64,000 bases of DNA from Piezodorus guildinii (Eukaryota > Arthropoda > Insecta > Hemiptera > Pentatomidae): positions 105,889,906-105,953,905 of the forward strand of contig CM041292.1 of NCBI GenBank assembly GCA_023052935.1, read 5' to 3'. Of this stretch, positions 1 through 11,849 are shown piece by piece. How positions within the stretch are numbered: the first letter of the stretch is position 1; the number at the start of each line of letters is the position of its first letter. The notes below the pieces were generated by a model that had not been told where the DNA came from, did no database searches, and was given only the letters and a program-made list of their open reading frames with translations. A program made the translations under genes and the position numbers.

Positions 1-1255
1 GAGGTTTAGCGAGTATCTATCTCATGTCCTACTTGTGTCTTAAAAATAAACCATGGAATATTAAAAATATTTACCAGTGCTTTTCCCATATCCTTCAAAC
101 GATTGCTTGATATACATATAGAGGAACTGCCCAACCGTAGCCCTCTAAAAAATACTAATACGGTCTCGAGGCCGTATTTTTTTAGACGCCTAGAAGGATT
201 ATTAGGAATTAAAGAGGAAGCAAGGATAGAAACTAGTAGGTTAGAATGCGAATGAATGATGCCATGAAAAGAGTAGTGCCTAATTCACTAGCTTGATGCT
301 AAATTCATTAGGTCATCGTCCGAATTATATTTTATGGGTTTTATTATTGCTGGTTTATTTTATCATTTCTTTCAATATATTCAATATTTTATATTAAGTA
401 ATTATATTTAGTAGAACGGTTTTTTAATGTTCCTTTGTAAAAGAATGAAATCTTCGACTCGAGTGGATACAAATTATTGCTGTTGTAAAAATAAAATTTA
501 ATAGTCTTTGCTTTGATTGCTCGCTAAGCAACAAAGAACCAGTGGATGACTCATTCTTCTCTTACAATTGCTAGATTTTATAACATTGTTAGAAGAACAC
601 AATACCGTAAATAAATTATTCTAGTTAGTGCCTTCAAGAGTGAAGTGTAAACTTGGGTAGTAAGTTTAGATTTATGGTTGGATAACTAAGTTATTTCCAA
701 CATAAAACCCTTTATCAGCTACGACTAACGTATGTCCTTGGGAGACGCCAGCTGAAATCGAACCAGGAGATAGGACACCTTTTGCTCAGGAATAACTATA
801 GCTCTTTCAGCATTAAGACTAATTCCTGAAAAATCCGCCTTGAATTTTTTTTTTTTTTTTACTAATAACTAATGTCTCTTTTTTTCTTTACTATAAATGA
901 TTATTTTTACTTGTGCATTTCTATGTATTGTAATAGAAAGTATTGTGGTCATAAACATTTTTGAATCCAATTTAATGTTTTAAGTTATCCAACAAATAAC
1001 CTAATCTCGAAAAATATACGTCTAACTAAAAGTCATAAACAAATTAGATAGAATTACATATTTAAGATATATTATAAACCATAGGTATCACAAAAAAATT
1101 ATTCCTAAATCGGTAAGTGGCAATTGGCAACTTTTTTTGTTTTTGCTATATTTTTAAAAACTCCGTTGGAATTTTTATTTAACTCGTTATTTCAATACAA
1201 AATTAAATAAAAAATATAAAAAGTCGTTCGAACAGTAAGATTATTTATTTAAATA
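1..1255. other. AT-rich unique DNA, no gene seen
   Basis: No coding frame or repeat of this window is recognised here. A slightly GC-richer patch lies near 715-835 and ends in a T-run. Short A- and T-runs are frequent. I see nothing that supports a gene. Confidence 0.5.
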
Positions 1256-1712
1256 TCTGTTGCGGGCAACACACGACTTTAAGTTACCTCGGTTGTTAAA
1301 ATCAACACAAGGATTCTGAATTACTGTTAAAGATGAAAAAAGTAAAAGCATAATTTACACGTACTTTGAATCAATAAAACATAATGAGTGTTTTATTAAA
1401 TAATTTATTATATTAATATCTATAACAATCAGTTATTTTTATGCACTATTCATTCACTCTCCGTTACATTTTACAACTGTGTAAATATTTAGATATAAGA
1501 AAATATTTTTCCTAACATCTTTAGCTTTCCAACGGTTTATTATACATCTCTAGTACTGTTCTTATCTTCAAAAAATCAAAAATTACATTAAAATATTTTT
1601 TGCTCATTTCTCCTTTAGTTCGTTATTAGTTTTTTCATATGCAAGTTATCAATAGTTGCTTGATGATACGGCATTTTTTTTTCGAATTTATGAAATTAAA
1701 GATTCTTTAGAT
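1256..1712 (-). mobile_element. T1 dispersed repeat, right-hand part, minus orientation
   Basis: This stretch starts with the reverse complement of the T1 right end (GGTAAC..AAAGTCGTGTGTTG followed by a GC-rich hairpin end). It then shares in order the blocks of the 21642-22244 copy: the 'ctttcca.cggt.tattatacat' region, a T-rich block, and a block near 'gaa.ttAaag' at its right side. It is diverged and has lost the T1 left terminal hairpin. T1 has no visible coding capacity. Assigned by eye from shared sequence among nine places in the window. Confidence 0.6.
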
Positions 1713-2699
1713 GAAGGAAAATTTAAAATAGACGTTAAGCCCTGTTAGACCATTTAAACCAGAATGAAACCTATATGATATTAAATCCCATTAAATTTTA
1801 CATCGATATATCGAGTTTAATAAAATCGTTCATGCCATTTTTGAGAAAATCTAAGAAAGGTGCAAAATGCATGGTAGAAATTGCCTCTTCTGGTTCGCTG
1901 ATTTCTATGAAAAATGATTTGTTTCTACTAAATTGCCTTCCCAGAAATTTCAGTTTATATTATCGATCTTACTCATGTACATATGTTAAAATATTAACTA
2001 TGTAAACATTTTGCTATAATTATTTATTCAAAGGGTGTAAAAAGAATCTTCTAATTAAAAAAATCAATGTTTGCAAATGAGAGTATTGAAAATGTATATA
2101 GCGTTCGTTATAAGGTTACTAGCTTAGAATAACAGTATCGAATATTTGATGTCGTTGATGGATATTTTTATACTGTTATCTCATTAATTGAACCTGTATG
2201 TTTTTATTGAAACTTTTTTTCATTTCCATAAAAACATTTAAAACTTATTTAAAGTTTGGAGTGAAGTAGAAGTTGTATAAAACGCGCGACCACACTATTT
2301 ATTTATGTTTCTATTTAAGAAATTCGCCAATGGAATATGTGGTTGACTCCATGATTGAAAATGTTTGCTACTCAAGTTTACGTCATCGGAATATCAGTCA
2401 AACAATTATAAATCTTCAAAAGACAGTTGGATTATTTACTAAGACGATGATACGTTTTTTATAGATTAATTTAATATTTCTGGTTATCAGTGTAATGCAG
2501 TTCGATTAGAAATTTACAATCCAATTACTTTTTCCATGCGTTACTAGGATTCACACCGTTAGTAATAGATGTTTATTGGAATAAGAGTTTTTATTTTTTT
2601 GTGATACACAAGACTAAAATTAAAAAAAAAAAAATGTCACTTAGTAAAGAAGAGTTATAACAAAAAGTTATTTCGATTCCTTTAGATACCAAGTGAACC
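1713..2699. other. AT-rich DNA, no gene seen
   Basis: It holds short open frames of 60-80 codons, at the chance level for DNA with this many starts and moderate stop density. None has a recognisable domain. Confidence 0.45.
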
Positions 2700-2968
2700 A
2701 AAAAAAAAAAAAAAAAAAAAAAAAATGCGTGAAAAACTGAGGGTCAGTCAAGATAGAATTTTAAACCATTGTACCGGTGGTTATTAATATTTTATCTTAT
2801 AATTTTAACTTAGCAAACACAACCTCAAAAGCAATTACTAAAATAACTTAAAATTTAAGGGCTCATTGAAGTTCTCTCCCTGAATAAAGTTCAAAAGCGG
2901 TTTGAAAGGACACAGGCTGGCCAGTAGCCAGTGCGGTTTAGAGCTATTTTTTTTTTTTTTTTTTTTTT
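2700..2968. repeat. Poly(A) 26-mer and poly(T) 22-mer flanking about 220 bp
   Basis: A run of 26 A at 2700-2725 and a run of 22 T at 2947-2968 bracket about 220 bp of non-coding DNA. The two runs are inverted with respect to each other, so this could be two separate retrotransposed tails or two independent homopolymer expansions. No tRNA-like head or ORF is seen between them. Confidence 0.5.
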
Positions 2969-3294
2969 ATTGCTCACCCTTGGCAAGCTACTCCCTCAAT
3001 ATAAAACTGGGTAAAATAAATTCAGGTCTTTAAATATCATAATGAGATTTATTTTTTATGTTATATCTCATATTATGAAAATATTTGGATATTTTAAATA
3101 TTTTTTTGTTGCTACGAAATATTTTCCCTTTCTTAGCTATAATAGGTTGATAATGTTCTGAAATTTACAACATGAAATCAATCAGTCGAGTGTGCTTAAT
3201 GTTTGCGATTTCTTACGAATACTAATTAAATCCATTATTTGGACATTGGTGAAATAATTCTTTTTAAGCCAATACAGACTTTTTTTTTTCTAGG

Positions 3295-3480
3295 TATTTA
3301 AAGCTGAAGAGTTTGTTTGAACGCGCTAATCTCAAAAACTACTCGTTCGAAATGAAAAATTCTTTTTGTGTTGGATAGTCCATTTATCGATGGATTGATG
3401 GCTATAGGCTATATAACACCACGCTGCGATCAATAGGAATGAAGAATCAGTGAAAAATGAGGAAAAAACCGGGGAAATCA
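3295..3480. repeat. Possible fragment of a widespread dispersed repeat
   Basis: The block contains an ordered series of unusual words (gcgctaatctcaaaaact, then a pseudo-palindromic tggctataggctatat, then cacgctgcgatcaatagg) that reads like part of a known arthropod repeat. That recollection is unverified. Only one copy is present in this window, so the family cannot be defined here. Confidence 0.25.
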
Positions 3481-4354
3481 ACGTCGAATCCCAATTATTC
3501 CAAATGATTTACCTTTTAATTTTAAAATAATTCAATTTGCCGCTAAGTTATATTTTGCAGTAACAATTAATAACTCACAGAGGCAGACATGTAAACACGT
3601 ATGAATCGATTTACTTCAAGACTGCTTTTCACACGCCCAACTATATGTCCCGTTGTCAAGATCGGGTTGCGGAGAAAATCAGTATGTTCTGCCACAAGAA
3701 AATAAAACTAAAAATATAACTTACGCAGAAGTACTTTAAAATATATTCTTTTAAAAACTTCCTAATCGTGCTGATAATAACATAAATTGATGCAGACGAA
3801 GTCGCGAATAACAGCTCGTTAATTATATTGTATTGCATTATATTTGTAGTAGCTAAAGCAGTTTTAATATTGCTAAAATAAAAAATTGAACAACCAGAAA
3901 GAAAAACATCTTAAGAAAAACATAATTGCCACGAATTTTACTTATAAACTTTCAGGAAATAAAACCCAAATTGATAGGTAAAACCGTATCAAAATCCACC
4001 GTTTTGTTTAGAAGAGGTCAGCGGCAAGTGACAATCACATCTTATGTATAGAGAAATAATATTTTTTATTTTGTTTGTCCTCTAGCTTCTTTTTTCTCTA
4101 GGGTCTCGAATAATTAATCTTTTTCTTACATTTATCTTTATGACTTTTATTACGAGATAAATCATATTAGATAGAACTGGGCATCATAATAAAATGAATA
4201 TTGTTTCTCAAAACTAATTTCTTCTACATGTTTTTTGAGATTATTTTTTGGAGATTTTAGTAAAATGGATCCAGCCATTGCATATACTTCTCAGCTATAT
4301 ATCCGTTTCTTTGAAAAATTACGTATCCTTTTGTTGGATAACCTCGCCCAACTC
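3481..4354. other. AT-rich DNA, no gene seen
   Basis: Unique-looking AT-rich DNA. The longest open frame is 60 codons on the minus strand (3656-3838) with no motif. Confidence 0.4.
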
Positions 4355-4650
4355 ATGCATTACCAAGGTTCTGGGGGAGGTGGTAGCTGACTTTTGATCC
4401 TCTCTATGTCTACTCGACGAGTACATGCTTCCTGGGCTTTGAGAGCTCAAGTGCTCTTGGGCAGCCCCTACGTACTCCGAGAACGCTCTCTCAGAGTTGC
4501 ATCAAAGTTGGATACGATGGCTCCGCTCCGATCGGTGAATTATTGACAGACCGACGACGAAGAGGAGGGACACGGTACATAGCGTGCCAGGGACATCGAT
4601 CGGAGTAGCAACCTGAAGGTGACCTCTCGGTCGATAGTCATTCTCCACCT
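4355..4650. other. GC-rich island of unknown nature
   Basis: About 300 bp of clearly higher G+C than its flanks, with abrupt edges. On the plus strand 4393-4546 is open for about 50 codons (an arginine- and leucine-rich stretch) before a stop, but no family is recognised. It could be a conserved non-coding element, an exon of an unknown gene or an old transposon fragment. No splice-site pair convinced me. Confidence 0.35.
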
Positions 4651-5554
4651 CCTCCATTACTCTTATAGTTCTTTATATACCTTGCTATATTCTGGGTCGG
4701 GTCAAGTTAGGTAATAAATGAGCACATAGACATTTTGTAGATTAAAAAAAAAATCGTTATTAATTACTAATCATAATTCCAACCTGCATTATACTGGAAA
4801 CGCAACTTCAATGACCAGAGTATTGTACCTACCTGTACTGTATTATACAACCTGCTGGTTGGAAACACTAATACCATAATGAATTACTGATTGTTTATCC
4901 CTTCTATATATATCATTACGTCCATGTCTCTTTCTGTACAAAAATTTATTAATATATTCAGCAATTAATGGTTATTTTCAAGATTTTTTATAAACATCAG
5001 TTCTTGCTTTTCGTGAAAAGTGACTAATTTTGTTTCACACATATTTTGATGATTATGTAATTGTTACAAAATATTGGTGTATTCTCGAAAAATTTACTTC
5101 GGTATGTATCCAAAACTGTAATTGTTTTGGAAATAACTTCTCTGACTTATAAATTCTACTTAAAATTACTTGACTGTTTTTTATGTTGTATGATGGTTTG
5201 ACTGATCAAGTCCTTTATAACATATCCATTTACGAATATTTCGCATTTCTTATAATTCAGAGGAACGTTTAAAATCAGAATAATGCCATGTTTAGTGATT
5301 TATCACACATTTCAAAGATTGCAATATGCGATCCTGCTAATATTTGTTTCCTATAGAATAGGCTCATGGGATTCTAGAAAGACTTTTAACCGACTCTACG
5401 TATGTCTTTGCCGAACAGGATTAGATTCATATTCTTTCCTACTACTACAATATCTATTATCTGTTTGATTTTAATCGAATGCACTGTAGGCAGTTTCCAG
5501 CGGGCATCCTAATTCGTATTCTCTCCTGCAGTTTGAGATTACGTTGGATTTGTT
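4651..5554. other. AT-rich DNA, no gene seen
   Basis: Contains only short chance frames. A 61-codon plus frame at 5283-5468 has no recognisable motif. Confidence 0.4.
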
Positions 5555-5566
5555 TATATATAATAT

Positions 5567-5606
<40 letters not shown>

Positions 5607-5611
5607 TATAA

Positions 5612-5645
<34 letters not shown>
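5555..5645. repeat. (TA)n array followed by 30 T
   Basis: An interrupted (TA)n tract to 5615 runs straight into 30 consecutive T (5616-5645). Read on the minus strand this is a poly(A) tail followed by TA repeats, as expected when a retrotransposed sequence (5646-5860) lands at a TA tract. Confidence 0.8.
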
Positions 5646-5646
<1 letters not shown>

Positions 5647-5860
5647 TGGTGTTTTAACAGCTTTGTCTACTTTAGGATTGTCTCTCAAAGGGCGTACAAG
5701 TATGGCTTTCTGGCTGTTCCAACCGCCCTTGTGTTCTGAGACTATTCCTGAAACAGTGCTTAATTGTACCCTCAGGTTGCAAAGGGTCTACCCTCTGCTT
5801 CATGCGGGCTTGCTTTCGGCAGCTACCTCTAGAAGAAAAAAGGAAGGATTTATTTTCTTC
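5646..5860 (-). mobile_element. Candidate poly(A)-tailed retrocopy or SINE end, minus strand
   Basis: About 210 bp of more GC-balanced sequence ends, on the minus strand, in 30 A. The minus frame 5672-5884 is open for 70 codons but shows no recognised domain. There is no AATAAA just before the tail and no tRNA-type box A/box B. It may be a truncated processed pseudogene or the 3' end of a LINE/SINE. The tail is the only firm evidence. Confidence 0.4.
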
Positions 5861-7221
5861 ATATAATATACAAATTAAAAACAATAATGATTCTTTGGTA
5901 ACTTATCTAAGAAAATAGCAACGAACAAAGACTTTCAATGGTTAAGGTAAATGTTTGGCGAATGAACAAACTTTTAACACAACACGCTCCCTTCTTAACA
6001 TTAATAATTCCCTTACAGGTCTTTAAATATTTAATGATATGTTCGGCCTCAAAGGATTTATTCATTGGAAGCAATAAATATACTTTCTGTTCTCCCATCT
6101 CTGTTGTGTTGTTTCTCAGTCTTAAATATTTATATGCATATAGGTAAACTTTTCATGTGAGAAGTATTACATCTTATTTGTTCTAGCCATATAGTTGTTG
6201 ACGTTGACAAATATATAATGAAGCTAGGTAATAAGTGCTATCAACAAACTTTTATGGAGTAAAGTTTTTGGAACTTTGGCTGTTACAGGTATTGTCTTGC
6301 GCTCTAGTCTGTCTGTGGTAGGATAATTATTTATCCCTTTATATAGTTCGACTCAATGTATTAACAAGCCTCCTATGGCTAATTCGTTCTGAATTATATG
6401 GGTTCTATTAATTTTGGAAAAATCTAGCGGTTAAGTGAAATCTCGACCAATCATTGGCCTAGAAAGAATACTAAAAACAAAACTTATCATTATTTCTTGG
6501 TTTACAGGTTCGAGTGTGATATTGCTATCGAGTTATAGTAAGGGCTGCTGATTGAAATTAAAAGAAAGATATTTTTGTCATTTATGAGATTATTCTATCA
6601 AAGTTTTGGATCGATAATGACCACATTCAAATCGTAAATGATCACATTGAGTAATGGGAGCAGTTTTCAGAGAGTATACATATATGCATGTATGCGTTGA
6701 AATGGGAAGTAAAATGTTTGCAATTTTCAATCTTCAATATTTTTTAAAATATTTGTATTCATTATAATAAGACATTAAAGTATCTTGTATGGAATATGCA
6801 CATTTTACGAAAAATGTTGGAAGTAATCTGGAATTGAGGAAGAGGGATGTAGGGTAGGCGGATTGTTGAACATATAAATTCTTTATACTAGACAACTCTG
6901 TTATTCCGCTTCATCTGGCAGCCCCATCCTCAACCCGCCTGGAACACAACTTGCTTATTTCATAAATTCTATTGGAAGAAAATATATTTTCCATAGACAG
7001 TCTGTAAGAAATGTGGAGGAAATCGTAGATGCAATCGTCAGGCAGTCTTTATTATTTTTATTTCGTTAAACCAGTAATAGAATATTAAAACCAGGCTCCG
7101 GCTCATACGAAATCTTTGATTTAGGCAGGTGATTTCTGATATAGTGCATTTAGATTGCATATTTTTATAGTCAACCAGCTCCTGGTTATTGTGCTAGCAA
7201 TAAGTAAGGGACTGGCGTTTC
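5861..7221. other. AT-rich DNA, no gene seen
   Basis: Only short chance frames on both strands. A modestly GC-richer patch at about 6840-6960 contains no feature I can name. Confidence 0.4.
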
Positions 7222-7335
7222 TTCGTAATAATATAATTATAATTTATTTTATTTATTTATATTTTTTTATTTTTATTTTATTTATATTTATTTATTTATT
7301 TTATTTATTTAGTTTTTTTTCGTAATAATATAATT
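7222..7335. repeat. (TTTA)n block between 17-bp direct repeats
   Basis: The 17-bp word TTCGTAATAATATAATT occurs at 7222-7238 and again at 7319-7335, bracketing about 80 bp made almost only of TTTA/TTTTA units. This is what a retrotransposed tail-only insertion with a TSD looks like, although unequal slippage is also possible. Confidence 0.6.
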
Positions 7336-7710
7336 TAATTAATAATACGCAGCAATAGGTATTTCGTTATCATTTTTAGCTTCTATTTCATTTAATAAGA
7401 AAATAATTCTTAACTGTAATTATTTTAAATCGGCTGCCACTCGTTTTAAATATAAGTCTATTAAATATTAGGAATGATATAAACATATTTGTTTCTTTCT
7501 ATTTATACAAATATAACAATGCTATATAATTAAAAATTAAATAAATAAAAACAAACATAATCAATACTTATCATGCAGTTGACCTGTAGCATTGAGCTAC
7601 TAAAATGTACATAACAATGAAAAAAACAAAATAGGGAAGTTGTAAATAATTGTTAAGTAATACGATAATTTTAATTTTTGACAATTTAAAACATAAAATA
7701 AATATATATC

Positions 7711-7910
7711 CGTGACTGAGTGGCTAGCGCGCTAGTCTCCCACGCTGAAGGTTGTCAGCGAATCCCATTCCCGGCGGTACTTTTATAAGTATATAATTAA
7801 ATGAGGATTCACTCCCAACCTTCTCCCCCTCCGTATATGTGAGATCCTTTAGTCTAATGGTGGCCACCCACAAAAATAGGAGTAGGGAGTTATGACCCTA
7901 CCCTATAAAA
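7711..7910 (+). mobile_element. tRNA-derived SINE, family C
   Basis: The head (7711-7775) resembles a Ser/Leu-type tRNA gene: a box-A-like GACTGAGTGGCTAGCGCGC and a decayed box-B-like segment before CCCGGCGG, followed by a tRNA-unrelated body. The words around the head and the trailing 'acttttataa' are shared with 24944-25106, which defines a family. It is a pol III-type pseudo-promoter, not a functional tRNA: the arms do not fold cleanly and no CCA-stem closes it. Confidence 0.6.
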
Positions 7911-8727
7911 TTAATATATTCACTTATTTAAATTTTGTTAAATTGTTTTAGTGATGATAATGATAACCCCATAACCTCAAAGAAAATTATAAAAATATAT
8001 TTTAATCAGTAAATTAAGTTAATGGAAGTACAGAATGCCTATTTAAATATGTAAAAATAATCATATTTGTTGTGAGTAGAATTGAACGATATAGGCTTCT
8101 GTGAACAGCAGCTGATTTAATAACAGCTGACTGAAATTAAAATGAAAATCATGATAGCCAAATAAAGTTTTTTTGGAATAATTAATCTTCTAAAATCGGA
8201 GGATGATGAATTGGTCAACAGAACTACGGAGAAAAAGTCTTTTGCGAAGCCTGCATAAGCGAAGAACCAACCTAATATTGGTTGAATTGGTTACAATAAC
8301 CAAGCCTGAGCTGTAATATTGTGTACTTAATATGCGTTTCTTTCGTCTGTTATAAGTAATGTGGGCTAGTCATTTACTTAAAAAAAAATACTGAATGATA
8401 GATGAGAAAGCTTTAAATTTTCCTGTAAAAATGGAGTGGCTCATAACGCTAGAACGCTACTTGGCATTTAGATTTACTAGGCACGCTAGTTGCTGCACAA
8501 GAACCGAAGAACTGACAAAAGCGTGTAACTTATAAAGAAGCTTCTCGGTAGCAAATTGACAAATCTTATGAGAATGAATGATATGAAACCATTTAGGAAT
8601 AAATGATTTGTGTATTTCGAAATAATATTCCTTGTCCATTCTACGACGAAGGTTGAATATAGCATCATTGATTATGCTTTAATGTTTTCAAAACAATATT
8701 CATTTGGTCACGATCATCATATACAAT
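7911..8727. other. AT-rich DNA, no gene seen
   Basis: No coding evidence. Two overlapping 60-codon minus frames near 8457-8668 have no motif. Confidence 0.4.
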
Positions 8728-8960
8728 AACAATAATAATAATAGCTTTATTTCGTCCTTAATAGAACAATAAGCCTCTCCCTTGGGAGGAACAAGTCTGG
8801 TATTAAATTTAAAATTAAACTTTTAACAAAATTTTCTCTTCTTAGTCCATGCTGTTATTTACAATATTTACATTTTTGAACTTAGCTATACAGACAGTAA
8901 AACATTTCTTGCCTTGTTTAAACTAGAATTTATAACCATGTATTTAATAATAGATTTTTA
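8728..8960 (-). mobile_element. 3' end of an (ATT)n-tailed retroelement, minus strand
   Basis: On the minus strand the sequence reaches an AATAAA word and then (ATT)n (8728-8742). This is the 3' organisation of non-LTR elements with TAA-type tails, such as I-clade elements. The upstream sequence resembles an untranslated region, with no reading frame seen. The right border is not defined. A second place with the same layout is 53353-53480. Confidence 0.35.
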
Positions 8961-10862
8961 GTCACATTATTCTACATTTGCCTATTTCTGGCCACTGAAG
9001 TCCAACAGTCCCCCATCATATACAGTAAAGTACATATTCTCGGAACCACTCACCGATGAAATCACAAATAAGTATCTAGCTACAATTACAATAATAAAAT
9101 ATTATTACTTATCCAACATGGTTACAAAATCGTTTTCATAATTCCTACCAGGACGCTAATCATTGTTTCGGGGTAATTTGCACATTTCGCCCTACCCTGT
9201 GGTAGGACACTTTATCTTTATTTCATAGTGTTCCTTTATCATGAGAATGGCGTTTGCACACCGCATCGCGTGAGAAACCCCTATCTCCACATATTAACAC
9301 GGACCCTATTCATGTTCGCTCTACGTTCTCTTCTCACGACTTTTTTTTTTTTTTTTTATGATTCATCATTTAATATTTTAATTTCATTCCCAGAATTTGA
9401 TGAGCGTTACGTGATACTCCTTCCATTTATTTCATGACTTTTACATTTTTTAGAACTATACTTTTTGTTGATGATATGAAACTCCGAGATAACATGAAAT
9501 TATATGATGCCTCCTAGTTATGTAGATTTCTAATCGACTATCAGCGATCGTTTATGTTTGGGTATAATATAATATTTTGTATCTATATGCATATTTATAT
9601 GTTTACAAGAATAAAATGCAGTATCTGAATTAAGACTTGAATCTCATACCTAATGAATCGCAGTATAGTATCTAATCTAAAAGGGCTGAAGCCCAGATTC
9701 TTTATAGACTCTTCATATAAATCAAATTTAAATACACTATGCAATTAAAATTTTGAACCTGAATTTCGGATGAAATTTATTTTAAAAATTCACATGCTGT
9801 TTTCACAGCCTGAAGGGTATTGAACTGCCGTCCTTGCAAGAAGTGGGCCATTGGCGGGAGGTTTGTGGTATAGTGGAATGTTTCTAAATTGTCGGAAGTT
9901 TCTAACCCAACTTAAACGATATATTACTTTTCGCTTCCTCGCAAACCGAAGTTATGGAAGCTTGTATTCCTAACGGTTGTGCGAAAATAAAAAGAAAAAA
10001 ACACATAGGGAGAGCGTTGACATAAAATTGTCAATAATTTTGTTTGTACTCCATTGTACTATACAGAAATTGTACTTTACCAATCTTATCTAATGCCATA
10101 ATTTTGGTTATGCATGCTTAAAGGTTTATTTATTAATTTGATATGTCTGTATTCCAGAGAACGGCTTGTTTGATTTGGCATAAGCTAGAGTTATTGAAGC
10201 GAATTTAAGTCATAGTTAGTTAGATGAAAGATCAAGACTATATTGACTGTTAATATATATTTATATACATACGCTCACACACACTTTTTTTCCACATAAT
10301 TGCTATAAATTTAGTAACTTTAGCTAATACTGGTCTGCTTACAATTATTTTCCTTGATAACTACATTTTTTTAGGAGTTGCGTATTTTTTGAGTTTTCAA
10401 AGACCAATTATCCTTAAAAGTTGTATAAATATATTTTTTGGACCAATTTACGGACGGATTTTCGCAAACCCAATCTTATTGCCTATTTAGGCAGTAAGGA
10501 AAACCTCCATTTAATTTTCAGCTTCACTGGCATAGTCATTTTCGAGGTACTGCGATTACCACAAACAGAAATAAAATGTTCACAGGACAGTTATAATTCA
10601 TCTTCCTTAATATTCAATGTAATAATCAAAATTTAATTATTTCGGAAAGTGGTGGCCTAACAAACGATCCTCATATTGTTTTAATGGCGGTTGATTGTTT
10701 CAAGTGTCTGTGGTAAAAATTGATTTATTTTTATGTTATAGTTTTCCTTATGTATTAAATTTTGGGTAGAATCGTTTGAATTTGATTAATAGAAATGTTC
10801 ATACAGATTATTTGTCTTATCAGTTTAAAGGTTAATCCTCTTCTATTTGTGACATGTTTTAG
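8961..10862. other. AT-rich DNA, no gene seen
   Basis: No supported gene. Short T-runs are present (for example 9342-9357). A patch at 9800-9960 is GC-richer and faintly tRNA-like on the minus strand, but too decayed to call. Confidence 0.4.
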
Positions 10863-11253
10863 AATTGAGACGTTGATTTCCAAAAGGTACTAAAGGACAT
10901 TTTTTACGAAATTGATTTTTTGTCATATTTGTATTCTCATCATTTAGTTTTATCTAAATATTCTATTTGATTTTATCTAATGAATTCTCAAGTCCTTAAA
11001 AAACGTGATTTAGAAATGCGGTCATTTTCTAAAAGTACTAATTACGCATTTATTTTCGTTCCAAATCATTCTAAAAAAAATCATTTCATAACTTTAATAT
11101 GATGTTATTATTATAGTAAAAAAATAATTCTAAATTTTAAGGCAAAAATACCCGAATTAGCTAGTTTAATAATATAGTAATGAGAGATTTTCGCGCTTCC
11201 TGTGAAATTTCCTAGAATGGATATAGTACCTTTAGGAAATCAACGTCTCAATT
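10863..11253 (+). mobile_element. T2 MITE, complete 391-bp copy
   Basis: The ends are inverted repeats: AATTGAGACGTTGATTTCC at the left and its near-exact reverse complement at the right, extended by an AAAGGTACTA/TAGTACCTTT segment. Total length is 391 bp, identical to the second copy at 52291-52681. The inside is AT-rich and non-coding, so this is a non-autonomous DNA element. No unambiguous TSD is seen and the transposase superfamily is unknown. Confidence 0.8.
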
Positions 11254-11849
11254 GTCATTAGTATTACATATGTTGACTTGATATATAAACAGTCTGGCTA
11301 CTTTTTGCTATTTTCATTTTTGGCAAATTCCATCAAATACAGGAAAAAGTAGTTGTTTGTTGATTTCTGACAAAAAGTTTCTGAATTTTTTTCTGTTACA
11401 ATGGAGGAACGTGATATGATGAAATATTGTATTCTTACTTTTTATCCACCGCTTATAGAAAATATACATAGCATTTTCTAGGATCTAGAATCTAGGTAAA
11501 CTTTACTGTCGATTATAAAAATGTATTGTATTGTTGATTTTGAAAATTGTACTACAAAAGACGACATTATAGATGATTATCGACCAATACTTTATGTGAC
11601 AAACAGAGCAAAAAGCCTTCCAGTCGCTGCGGAGAACATACTGCAGCTTGGAGGTCCAGTGAATGCTAAATCATATATGATAGCGGTATCTATGGCAACA
11701 TGACGTGATGCCCTTTTCTTGTCGTGCAGGATAATGCCAACCCCTAATACTGAAACGAGATAACCTTTTTCTGAACTCCCATTTCTTATAATATTACATT
11801 TAACTGTGGTATGCTAAACGGACTAAAATTAGTTAAGATATGAGCAATG
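11254..11849. other. AT-rich DNA, no gene seen
   Basis: A 60-codon plus frame at 11521-11703 is the only open frame. It shows no motif and no supporting context. Confidence 0.4.

Noticed and set aside
5479..5739. 86-codon frame with Ile-Tyr and Phe runs
   Set aside because: Crosses a (TA)n and 30-T tract; no conserved sequence.
9800..9870. Another tRNA-like head on the minus strand
   Set aside because: Only a loose box-B-like word; no box A and no family body.
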